A stretch of DNA of 18,918 nt. Source: Citromicrobium sp. (GTDB lineage: Bacteria; Pseudomonadota; Alphaproteobacteria; Sphingomonadales; Sphingomonadaceae). This document shows, in pieces, positions 8,201-14,332 of this stretch (the first letter of the stretch is position 1; each line of letters opens with the position of its first letter). The stretch spans positions 1-18,918 of the forward strand of contig QFNA01000022.1 of NCBI GenBank assembly GCA_003248395.1. Direction: 5' to 3'. The notes under the pieces were generated by a model, which was not told where the DNA came from, searched no databases, and was given only the letters and a program-made list of their open reading frames with translations. The translations under genes and the position numbers were made by a program.

Positions 8201-8346
8201 GATGTGCCGAGCTCATCGCCCTGTACACCCTCTGCGGGACCAACGCCTGCCTCATCCTCGTCCTGAGCCAACACAGGCTGCGCGACAAGTGCAAGGCCGA
8301 GTACGGCCGGGGCGGCGCTGGCTTTGAAATATGTCTGGAGTTTCAC
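5293..8346 (-). CDS. TonB-dependent outer-membrane receptor
   Basis: This 1017-residue active-transport receptor energised by TonB-ExbBD has an unknown ligand. A signal peptide ends at VLAQ (about residue 27). A TonB-box-like EAIVVTGSR (51-59) is followed by the plug domain (about 65-185: VEDLVNSLPQV, LNLRGLGSERTLVLVNGRR, IPAALIERVDVLTGGASAVYGADAVSGVVNFV). The rest is the 22-strand barrel, ending in IYAGVTLDF with the C-terminal Phe used by the BAM machinery. The start is a GTG at 8344-8346 with AGAAGGA just upstream. Fourteen cysteines fall in seven close pairs, suggesting disulfide-pinned loops. There is an Asp/Tyr-rich segment at residues 291-307. It lies first in the gene set with the oxygenase and sulfotransferase, but a terminator follows it. 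The type is much expanded in Sphingomonadales and related bacteria. Confidence 0.93.
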   Translation of the reverse strand: MKLQTYFKASAAPAVLGLALVAQPVLAQDEDEAGVGPAEGVQGDELGTSTEAIVVTGSRLRQPNLESASPVTVVTSAEVTQTGTTRVEDLVNSLPQVFAGQGSNIANGATGTATLNLRGLGSERTLVLVNGRRLVPGDPTTSAPDINVIPAALIERVDVLTGGASAVYGADAVSGVVNFVMDTDFEGFKADVQYSLYNHENRNRSIYTDPLNARGFGYPRSVAADGGTLDATLAFGTSFDDGRGRAMAYVGYREIDPVTQGRRDYSACALSALAAGGYSCGGSATSPTGTLFYYDTQDYDDDGVAEFGSTTGQFGPDRTLLGGFTPYNFAPRNYYQRPDERYTAGVFADYEISPALHPYMEFMFMDDRTVAQIAESGNFGNTLSINCDNPLLSAEQLAVICDTENLLVSADPSRAFDVVGNTDEEAFTFVDALGNEYNRGFAQILRRNVEGGPRQDDLQHTSYRAVIGTRGDLSPVWSYDAYYQYGRTNFAQTYLNDFSVTRVTRAIDVVEGPDGTPVCRSALDGTDTNCVPYDIFSPGTVAPSEGALGYLSTPGFTRGIVSEQVASAYISGALGDYGMQSPWSSEGIGIVVGAEYRKENLEFNSDVAFQTGDLAGQGAPTLPVSGSFDVKELYTEVRIPIVQDSWLSDFTFTGGYRYSDYSTGAKTDTYKLQAELAPVPDIRFRGGYNRAVRAPTVQDLFAPQRVALSGSTDPCAGAPITASDVGCLAQGLEVGDVIAENPASQYNGLIGGNPNLVPETADTYTIGVVLEPTFLSGFSASVDYFNIKVEGAIQGIGADTIIGECDRDSADPFFCDLIVRDGSGSLWRSSQGYIINLSQNIGELATSGIDVQAGFNRQIGDAGRLSLSFVGTWLESLTSNPGVPGIEDTECVGLYGNVCGTPNPEWRHQARVGFDFVSGVGASVRWRHFGSVDVDNLSDSTPPGIAGFDAQNYFDLALTYEVGDHYNFRLGANNIFDREPPLTGSQACPAGFCNGNTYPQVYDALGRYIYAGVTLDF

Positions 8347-8367
8347 TCGATTTGTCCTTCTTCCGTT

Positions 8368-8390
8368 ATTCGCTTCTCGCAGAAGCGAAT
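8368..8390. repeat. Perfect inverted repeat (10+3+10) upstream of the receptor gene
   Basis: The plus strand reads ATTCGCTTCT, then CGC, then AGAAGCGAAT, an exact reverse complement of the first arm. It ends 22 bases before the receptor GTG start, just outside the AGAAGGA ribosome-binding site. It could be a repressor operator or, if transcribed, a 5'-leader hairpin; the sequence alone does not decide. There is no T-run after it on either strand, so it is not a terminator. Confidence 0.6.
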
Positions 8391-8620
8391 GTTAGAACCC
8401 CCTCGGATGGACCGCCCACTCCCAAAACTGGACATGCAGACCCATCTGCGGAAGCTGCTATCTGCATTGTGGGACGGCAGGTTGGCAAAGGTATTTTCGG
8501 TTTTGCGTCAGAATGGTTTCAGCGGTGTTGCGGTAAGAGCACACAATCTTTCGCGTCTTAAACTTACGCTACGTCACAGGGGCGTGGTTGCTACATTCCT
8601 AAAGCCACACGCAACCGCAC

Positions 8621-8647
8621 TTGACGTAAACGGAAACCCTCCATAAC
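8621..8647 (+). promoter_or_regulatory. Possible promoter of the acyl-CoA catabolic genes
   Basis: A good -35 hexamer TTGACG (8621-8626) is followed by CATAAC (8642-8647) at 15 bases, a fair -10 match; the 17-base alternative TAACCA is poorer. The -35 is part of TTGACGTAAACG, which resembles half of the operators used by MerR-type regulators of acyl-CoA catabolism genes. The related TTACGCTACGTCA lies at 8564-8576. The regulator is not known. Confidence 0.3.
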
Positions 8648-8683
8648 CAGTCGCAAATCGAAACGCGCCTTGAGGAGAGTCCC

Positions 8684-9856
8684 GTGCCCGAAGCCTATAT
8701 CGTCGAAGCCGTCCGTACCGCCGGGGGCAAGCGCGGGGGGCGGCTTGCGGGCGTCCACCCCGTCGATCTGGCCGCTATATCGCTTGACGCAGTCATGGAA
8801 CGTAGCGGCCTTGAAGCGAAGACAATCGACGATGTCGTGATGGGCTGTGTCAGCCAGGGCGGTGAACAGGCGATGCAAGTCGGGCGCAATGCCGTGCTCG
8901 CCAGCAAACGTCTGGGCGAAGGTGTGCCTGCGGTCACGATCGATCGCCAGTGTGGTTCCAGCCAGCAGGCGATCCAGTTCGCGGCGCAGGCTGTCATGTC
9001 GGGCACGCAGGACGTGGTCATCGCGAGCGGTGTGGAAAGCATGACGCGCGTGCCGATGGGATCGACTGCGATGCTGCACATGAAAGAGGGGCTGGGGAAC
9101 TACAAGTCGCTTGGGCTCGAGGAAAAATATCCCGGTATCCAGTGGTCGCAATTCATGGGCGCCGAAATGATCGTCAAGAAGCACGGCTTCACCAAGGACG
9201 ATCTCGATCGCTTTGCGCTGGCAAGCCATGAAAAGGCGATCGAGGCGACCAAGTCGGGCGCCTTCGAGGCGGAGATTGTCCCCGTCGAAATCGAGACCGC
9301 CGAAGGTCAGGAGATGCACACCGTGGACGAGGGCATTCGCTTCGACGCCACGCTCGAGGGGATTGCCGGCGTGAAACTTCTCAGCCCCGAGGGCACCATT
9401 ACGGCGGCCAGCAGCAGCCAGATTTGCGACGGATCGAGCGCCGTGCTGGTCGTTTCGGAAAAGGCGCTGAAGGAATACGGCCTCACCCCGATGGCGCGCA
9501 TCCACAACCTCACTGTCACGGCAGGCGATCCGGTCATCATGCTCGAAGAACCGCTGTTCGCCACCGATCGCGCGCTCGAACGTGCGGGCATGACCATTTC
9601 AGACATCGACCTGTACGAAGTGAACGAAGCGTTTGCGCCCGTGCCGCTCGCCTGGCTCAAGCACACCGGGGCCGATCCGGAAAAGCTCAACGTCAACGGG
9701 GGCGCCATTGCTCTGGGCCACCCGCTCGGCGCGTCGGGCACGAAGCTTATGGCCACGCTGGTCCACGCGCTGCAGGCGCGGGGCAAGAAATACGGGCTTC
9801 AGACTATGTGCGAAGGTGGCGGCGTCGCCAACGTGACGATCATCGAAGCGCTTTGA
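8684..9856 (+). CDS. Acetyl-CoA acyltransferase (thiolase)
   Basis: This 390-residue thiolase is the usual family length. The nucleophilic Cys90 lies in DRQCGSSQQAI, the active-site histidine (H346) in NVNGGAIALGHPLGASG, and the acid/base Cys376 in MCEGGGVANVTIIE; VNEAFAPV (313-320) is the conserved Asn/Glu loop. All catalytic residues are present, so it should cleave a 3-ketoacyl-CoA with CoA or condense two acetyl-CoA. Residues 238-254 read TITAASSSQICDGSSAV instead of the common TxTAGNASGxNDGAAA, placing it away from PhaA-type biosynthetic enzymes and nearer degradative thiolases. The start is a GTG at 8684 with GAGGAGAG four bases upstream. It is first of three catabolic genes; with the dehydrogenase and crotonase it suggests beta-oxidation of an unidentified acyl-CoA. 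Confidence 0.92.
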   Translation: MPEAYIVEAVRTAGGKRGGRLAGVHPVDLAAISLDAVMERSGLEAKTIDDVVMGCVSQGGEQAMQVGRNAVLASKRLGEGVPAVTIDRQCGSSQQAIQFAAQAVMSGTQDVVIASGVESMTRVPMGSTAMLHMKEGLGNYKSLGLEEKYPGIQWSQFMGAEMIVKKHGFTKDDLDRFALASHEKAIEATKSGAFEAEIVPVEIETAEGQEMHTVDEGIRFDATLEGIAGVKLLSPEGTITAASSSQICDGSSAVLVVSEKALKEYGLTPMARIHNLTVTAGDPVIMLEEPLFATDRALERAGMTISDIDLYEVNEAFAPVPLAWLKHTGADPEKLNVNGGAIALGHPLGASGTKLMATLVHALQARGKKYGLQTMCEGGGVANVTIIEAL

Positions 9857-9965
9857 CGCCGGTCGCCATTCCGGCAAAGGTCGCAGTTGCGCTGGGCTAC
9901 TCAGCACCGTTTCCGCATCCGGCCCGGCAAGCGTTGGGCTTACGCATCGTTCGAGAGGAAATTTC

Positions 9966-10751
9966 ATGGAAGTCAGCAACTCTACCCCCGCAGTGATAAC
10001 CGGCGGCGCATCGGGTCTCGGCGAAGCCACCGCGCGCGCCCTCGCAGCGAAGGGCGCGAAAGTCGCGATATTCGACATGAACGAAGACAGGGGTCAGGCT
10101 GTCGCAAGCGAACTCGGCGGCATTTTCTGCAAGGTCAATGTGACCAATGAGGACGATGTCGATGCCGGTTTCGCAAAAGCGCGAGAGGCGCACGGTCAGG
10201 AGCGTATCCTCGTGAATTGTGCGGGCATCGGCAATGCCATGAAGACAGCGAGCCGTGACAAGCAGACCGGCGAAATCAAGCATTTTCCCGTCAGCGCGTT
10301 CGAATTCGTGGTGCAGGTCAACCTTATCGGCACCTTCCGTTGCATCGCCAAGTCGGCTGCGGGCATGATGACGCTCGATCCGATTACCGATGACGGCAAC
10401 CGCGGCGCCATCGTCAACACGGCCAGCGTCGCTGCCGAAGACGGCCAGATCGGACAGGCTGCGTATTCGGCTTCGAAAGGCGGGGTGGTCGGCATGACTT
10501 TGCCAATCGCGCGCGACCTCATGAACGAAGGCATTCGGGTGAACACGATCCTTCCCGGCATCTTCCACACCCCGTTGCTGATGGGGCTGCCCGAAAAGGC
10601 GATCGAAGCGCTCAATGCCAGCGTTCCCTTTCCCAAGCGTCTCGGCAATCCGGAGGAATATGCCAAGCTCGCGCTCTGCATGATCGAAACTGGCTATTTC
10701 AACGGCGAGGACGTGCGGCTCGACGGCGCGATCCGTATGGCGCCACGCTGA
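9966..10751 (+). CDS. SDR-family 3-hydroxyacyl-CoA dehydrogenase (HSD10-like)
   Basis: This 261-residue short-chain dehydrogenase has the NAD motif TGGASGLG (12-19), Asp37 ending beta-2 (IFDMNED; favours NAD over NADP), NCAG (84-87) and the catalytic Ser154, Tyr167 and Lys171 (VNTASVAAEDGQIGQAAYSASK). The C-terminal half (GMTLPIARDL, VPFPKRLGNPEEYA, FNGEDVRLDGAIRM) closely follows human HSD17B10, the type II 3-hydroxyacyl-CoA dehydrogenase that also oxidises 2-methyl-3-hydroxybutyryl-CoA. It should therefore oxidise a 3-hydroxyacyl-CoA to the 3-ketoacyl-CoA used by the thiolase encoded just upstream. The start is the ATG at 9966 with AGAGGAAA before it. The 109-base gap after the thiolase gene shows no terminator, so co-transcription is likely. 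The exact chain (branched, steroid-derived or straight) is not determined. Confidence 0.9.
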   Translation: MEVSNSTPAVITGGASGLGEATARALAAKGAKVAIFDMNEDRGQAVASELGGIFCKVNVTNEDDVDAGFAKAREAHGQERILVNCAGIGNAMKTASRDKQTGEIKHFPVSAFEFVVQVNLIGTFRCIAKSAAGMMTLDPITDDGNRGAIVNTASVAAEDGQIGQAAYSASKGGVVGMTLPIARDLMNEGIRVNTILPGIFHTPLLMGLPEKAIEALNASVPFPKRLGNPEEYAKLALCMIETGYFNGEDVRLDGAIRMAPR

Positions 10752-10833
10752 TCGACGCAGGGGTGTTCGGCGGCCGGGGTTGAGGGCGGCTTCCGCGTTG
10801 CCGGAGGGTAACCTTAAAGGTTTGGAGCCAACG

Positions 10834-11703
10834 ATGAACTATACCCAGATCAAGCTCGACATTGCCGATGGGATCGCCACGGTAACGCTGCATCGGCCCG
10901 AGAAGATGAATGCTTTCACCCGGGTGATGATGCGGGAATTGATCGATGCGCTGGATGTCACCGATGGCGACGACAGCGTGCGTGCAGTGATCGTGACCGG
11001 CCATGGCGATCGCGCCTTTTGTGCCGGGGCCGACCTGACGCCGGAAGGTGGGGGGCACGTCTTCTCGGATCCGGAGACAGTGGAGGATCTGTCAGACGAA
11101 CGGGTGCGCGATGGCGGCGGTCGACTGGCCTTGCGGTTTTTCAATTCGAAAAAGCCGCTGATCGGTGCCTGCAACGGCGTCGCCGTGGGTGTCGGTGCGA
11201 CGATGCAATTGCCCTTCGACATACGGCTAGCCAGCGACAATGCCCGGTTCGGTTTCGTCTTCGCCCGCCGCGGCATAACGCCCGAGGCGGCATCGAGCTG
11301 GTTTCTTCCGCGTCTCGTCGGGATGCAGACAGCGCTCGAATGGTGCATGACCGGGCGGATTTTCGATGCAGAAGAAGCGCTTGATCGCGGCCTTGTTCGT
11401 TCGATCCATCCGCAGGATGAATTGATGGGCGCGGCTATTCGCCTGGCCCGCGAGATTGCCGATAACACCTCTGCCGTTTCGGTCGCCATGACGCGGGCCA
11501 TGCTCTGGCGCCTGTCGAACGAGGGCCATCCGATGATGGCGCATCGTATCGACAGCCGCGCGATCTACCGTCTCAGCCGTAGTGCCGACGCACTCGAGGG
11601 TGTCGCCAGTTTTCTGGAAAAACGGGCGCCGCAGTTCCCCGACAGCGCTGGCGAGGGGATGCCTGAATTTTATCCGTGGTGGGACGAGCCTGGATACAAA
11701 TAG
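10834..11703 (+). CDS. Crotonase-family (enoyl-CoA hydratase/isomerase-like) protein
   Basis: This 289-residue crotonase-fold protein has the oxyanion-hole segments RAFCAGADL (60-68) and GACNGVAVGVGATMQLP (111-127). Aligned by eye with rat mitochondrial enoyl-CoA hydratase, the two catalytic glutamates (E144, E164) are replaced by Thr123 and Phe143. A glutamate occurs instead at 151 (GITPEAASSWFLPRLVG), the position of the catalytic Asp in PaaG-type isomerases. The reaction may therefore be a double-bond isomerisation or another crotonase chemistry rather than hydration. The start is the ATG at 10834, with GGAG upstream; a longer in-frame opening at 10780 lacks family sequence. It follows the SDR gene by 82 bases and precedes marR by 75, consistent with one operon. 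Confidence 0.87.
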   Translation: MNYTQIKLDIADGIATVTLHRPEKMNAFTRVMMRELIDALDVTDGDDSVRAVIVTGHGDRAFCAGADLTPEGGGHVFSDPETVEDLSDERVRDGGGRLALRFFNSKKPLIGACNGVAVGVGATMQLPFDIRLASDNARFGFVFARRGITPEAASSWFLPRLVGMQTALEWCMTGRIFDAEEALDRGLVRSIHPQDELMGAAIRLAREIADNTSAVSVAMTRAMLWRLSNEGHPMMAHRIDSRAIYRLSRSADALEGVASFLEKRAPQFPDSAGEGMPEFYPWWDEPGYK

Positions 11704-11778
11704 GTCCGTGGCCATTGGTTACGATAGTGACTGTCTTTCCGGCATGGTGGGTCGGACGTCACGTTCACGGAGGTAATT

Positions 11779-12243
11779 TTGTCCAAGCCCAATTCGCGTC
11801 TAGCCGATTTCTTGCCATACCAGCTTTCCGTCGCGTCGAACGCGGTTTCGTCGCGCATATCAGAACAATATCGGCGCCGGTTTGCGCTCAAGACTACGGA
11901 ATGGCGGATCATGGCCGTTCTCGGCGATAAGGGCGCGCTGACGCAGCGACAATTGTCCGAAATGACGCTGATGGACAAGGTGCCGGTGAACCGCGCCTGC
12001 AAGAAACTCGAGGATCGCGGTCTTGCCGAACGCAAGCCGAATGAAAGCGATGGCCGGTCCCACCTGCTCGAGCTCACCGCAGAGGGCAGGGCGGTTCACG
12101 CCCGTATCATGCCACTGGCCCAGAATATCGAACGCGAGCTGTTCTCGGTTCTTTCCCCAGAGGAACAGTCCGCCCTCCGCACCATGCTCGCCCGTGTCCG
12201 CGACAATGCGGGCGCCTTCGATGCGGAGAGCCTGGCCGAATAG
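11779..12243 (+). CDS. MarR-family transcriptional regulator
   Basis: This 154-residue winged-helix regulator has an N-terminal dimerisation helix (about 10-35) and a recognition region LTQRQLSEMTLMDKVPVNRA (about 54-73). After it come the wing (LAERKPNESDGRSHLLELT) and a long C-terminal helix pair (about 105-150). Members of the family bind palindromic operators as dimers and release DNA on binding small aromatic or acyl ligands. The start is a TTG at 11779, supported by a strong GGAGG five bases upstream (CACGGAGGTAATT) and no nearby ATG. As the last gene behind three acyl-CoA enzymes it is likely their local regulator and may be autoregulated, though no matching operator is evident. Its 3' end converges on tadC. 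Confidence 0.88.
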   Translation: MSKPNSRLADFLPYQLSVASNAVSSRISEQYRRRFALKTTEWRIMAVLGDKGALTQRQLSEMTLMDKVPVNRACKKLEDRGLAERKPNESDGRSHLLELTAEGRAVHARIMPLAQNIERELFSVLSPEEQSALRTMLARVRDNAGAFDAESLAE

Positions 12244-12256
12244 GCGAGGTCTCGCC
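12243..12256. other. Short hairpin between converging marR and tadC
   Basis: GGCGAG, GT, CTCGCC forms a perfect six-base stem starting in the marR stop codon, in the 23-base gap between the converging marR and tadC genes. It could contribute to termination in both directions, but neither strand has a T-run and the stem is short. Confidence 0.25.
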
Positions 12257-12266
12257 GCTACAGTCC

Positions 12267-13265
12267 TTAGTTACCCCCGAACGCTTCGGTGAGCGAACAG
12301 GCCGCCGGGCCGAGAATGACGATGAACAGCGTCGGCAGGATGAACAGGATCAGTGGCACGGTCATGATGGCCGGAAGCCGGGCTGCCTTTTCCTCGGCGC
12401 GCATCATGCGCTCATTTCGGAACTCGGCCGAAAGAACGCGCAGGGCAGATGCCAGCGGCGTACCGTATTTCTCGGTCTGGACCATCGTCGTGACGACGCC
12501 CTTCACCGATTCCAGATTGACGCGATAGGCCAGATTGTTGAACGCCGTGCGGCGCTCGTTGAGGAACGAGAGCTCGATCGCGGTCAGGGCAAACTCGTCG
12601 CCCAGTTCGGGATAGGCGCGTCCCAGTTCCTTGGCGACGCGATTGAACGCCGCGTCGACAGTCAGGCCGGCTTCTGCACAAATGACGAGCAGGTCGAGCG
12701 CGTCGGGCAGGCCTTTGCGGATTGCGTCGGTACGCTTTGTGGCCTTGTTTTTGAGGAAAATTTCCGGGCCCTTGTAGCTCCCGAAAACGGCTGCAGCCAG
12801 CGCCAGCACGCGCTTGAATTCCCAGTCCGGGTAAATCTCGACGACATACAGCAGGAAGAACGCGCCTAGTCCGAGCACGATCGCGAGGATCGACCGGAGG
12901 GCGATGAGCACCACGGCGACTTCCTTGTTGCGATATCCCGCCCATGCGAGCTTCTGCTGCATGTCCTCGACCTGGCTCTGCTGTAGGACATTCAGCTTGC
13001 CGAGCGTGGTCCGAACCTTCTCTGTCGTGTCGTTCTTGCGGACGAGACTTTGCCGCTTCTTGGCGCTCGAGGCGACAAGACCCATTTTCAAGGCCTCGCG
13101 GCGCCCTTCCAGCGCCCTGACCCGCTTGGCCATGGGGTCGCGGATCGTGACGGCGCTATAAATCGCGACAAATACCGCGAGCGCAGCGACGCCCGCCATG
13201 ATCGAGCCGACGAACATGACATCGAAGCCGAGAAGGGTGGGGCCGGTTGCAGGTTCCATGAGCAC
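12267..13265 (-). CDS. tadC: Tad pilus inner-membrane platform protein TadC
   Basis: This 332-residue T2SSF-domain protein is one of the two inner-membrane platform proteins of the Tad (type IVc) pilus, paired with TadB. An N-terminal membrane helix lies at about 12-40. A second hydrophobic region (about 122-147), the cytoplasmic T2SSF domain (FLKNKATKRTDAIRKGLPDA, DLLVICAEAGLTVDAAFNRV, LESVKGVVTTMVQTEKYGTPL) and a C-terminal membrane helix (about 300-322) follow. The frame opens with a GTG at 13265 that has GGAG five bases upstream; the ATG two codons later (13259) is an alternative. It follows tadB by 16 bases and is the last gene of this operon here, with no tadD after it. Confidence 0.92.
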   Translation of the reverse strand: MLMEPATGPTLLGFDVMFVGSIMAGVAALAVFVAIYSAVTIRDPMAKRVRALEGRREALKMGLVASSAKKRQSLVRKNDTTEKVRTTLGKLNVLQQSQVEDMQQKLAWAGYRNKEVAVVLIALRSILAIVLGLGAFFLLYVVEIYPDWEFKRVLALAAAVFGSYKGPEIFLKNKATKRTDAIRKGLPDALDLLVICAEAGLTVDAAFNRVAKELGRAYPELGDEFALTAIELSFLNERRTAFNNLAYRVNLESVKGVVTTMVQTEKYGTPLASALRVLSAEFRNERMMRAEEKAARLPAIMTVPLILFILPTLFIVILGPAACSLTEAFGGN

Positions 13266-13281
13266 GTGTTCTCCGGCTTCC

Positions 13282-14253
13282 TCAGATTTCGAAATTGACC
13301 ATCTTGGCCATGATGAACACGCCGATGCTCATCCACACCATGCCACCGAGGCCGGCAATGATCAGGCGATCGTCGGTGAAGAAGCCGGCGAGATATTCCG
13401 GGTTCAGCATCCAGACGAGACCGAAGACGATGAAAGGGAGCGAGCCCACGATATAGGCCGACGCTTTGGCTTCCGAGCTCATCGCCTTGATCTTCAGCTT
13501 CATCTGTGACCGCTTGCGCAATACGTCACCGAGGTTGTGCAGCGTTTCGGCCAGATTGCCCCCGGTTTCGCGTTGAATGGCCAAGGTAATGCAGAAAAAG
13601 TTGAACTCGGGGATATCGAGGCGATCGGCCGTTTGCTGCAGCGAATCTTCCATTGTGCGACCGATCTTGATGCGCTCGACGATGCCTCTGAATTCCTGTC
13701 CGACAGGATCGGGAATTTCCTGGCCGACGACGCTCAATGTCTCGGTCACCGGAAGTCCGGAGCGAAGGCCGCGCACCAGCAAATCGATCGCATCGGGAAA
13801 TTTGGCATTGAACGCGGCGGTACGTTTCTTGATCGCTCTGCCGATCACGAAATGCGGAATACCTGCGCCGGCGAAAGTACCCACTGCCAGTGAAAGCACC
13901 AGCGAACCTGACTTGAGGTAGGCCAGGATTGCGACAGTCAGCCCGAGGCCGAGAGATCCGTACAGATATTGTCCAATCGACCAGTTCTTTCCCGAACGAT
14001 CGAGCCGGAGCGCCAGCGCATCAATGCGTGACGTCGACCCGGCAATCGCGTGCATCTTGGGTTTGCGCGCGGCAATCGCCTTCTTGAGTTGCGACTCCAC
14101 CTTGGCGTCGGTGCTTTCAGAGTGCCGATAACGGACTTGGCTCAGTCGTCGCTGCGTCGCTTTGGCGGTCGAAGGTCCGGCAAAGGCGAAATAGAGCAGA
14201 CCGAGCATGACCATCACGCCCGTCGAGAGCAGTGCTAGCTGGATGGAAGTCAT
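13282..14253 (-). CDS. tadB: Tad pilus inner-membrane platform protein TadB
   Basis: This 323-residue T2SSF-domain protein has an N-terminal membrane helix (about 5-26), a hydrophobic pair at about 95-140, the T2SSF core (KFPDAIDLLVRGLRSGLPV, ETLSVVGQEI, AIQRETGGNLAETLHNLGDV) and two C-terminal membrane helices (about 265-285 and 297-318). TadB and TadC form the platform on which the CpaF/TadA ATPase acts to assemble Flp pilin. The start is the ATG at 14253 with a weak CAGGGAT upstream. In related loci cpaF lies directly upstream of tadB; here only 79 bases separate tadB from cpaE and contain no ATPase sequence. Confidence 0.92.
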   Translation of the reverse strand: MTSIQLALLSTGVMVMLGLLYFAFAGPSTAKATQRRLSQVRYRHSESTDAKVESQLKKAIAARKPKMHAIAGSTSRIDALALRLDRSGKNWSIGQYLYGSLGLGLTVAILAYLKSGSLVLSLAVGTFAGAGIPHFVIGRAIKKRTAAFNAKFPDAIDLLVRGLRSGLPVTETLSVVGQEIPDPVGQEFRGIVERIKIGRTMEDSLQQTADRLDIPEFNFFCITLAIQRETGGNLAETLHNLGDVLRKRSQMKLKIKAMSSEAKASAYIVGSLPFIVFGLVWMLNPEYLAGFFTDDRLIIAGLGGMVWMSIGVFIMAKMVNFEI

Positions 14254-14332
14254 TAGTCGGTATCCCTGTTACGTAGCACTGTGCGGCGTCGGCGGAGCGA
14301 TGTTGGCGCTCGAAAGCAACCGGATCAGTGGT

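Larger units (their letters stand above)
8347..8683. other. Divergent intergenic regulatory region (337 bases, no gene seen)
   Basis: This gap separates the receptor gene (leftward) from the thiolase gene (rightward). I see no convincing coding sequence; the frames that cross it have no start signals or recognisable protein. It contains an inverted repeat at 8368-8390 next to the receptor start, a possible thiolase promoter at 8621-8647 and a GAGGAGAG ribosome-binding site at 8673-8680 for the thiolase. The remaining 200 bases or so hold nothing I can name. Confidence 0.6.

Noticed and set aside
8347..8683. Small frames in the receptor/thiolase gap considered as a peptide substrate gene
   Set aside because: The open frames there are on the plus strand, lack ribosome-binding sites and continue into or out of the flanking genes as shadows; no signal or repeat supports a peptide.
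8591..9505. A 304-codon open frame on the minus strand opposite the thiolase gene
   Set aside because: It is the antisense shadow of a well-supported thiolase with intact catalytic motifs; its composition (His/Arg-rich) and lack of a ribosome-binding site mark it as spurious.
9897..10568. A 223-codon minus-strand open frame across the SDR gene
   Set aside because: The plus strand encodes a clear HSD10-like enzyme with all catalytic residues; the opposite frame is a high-GC shadow.
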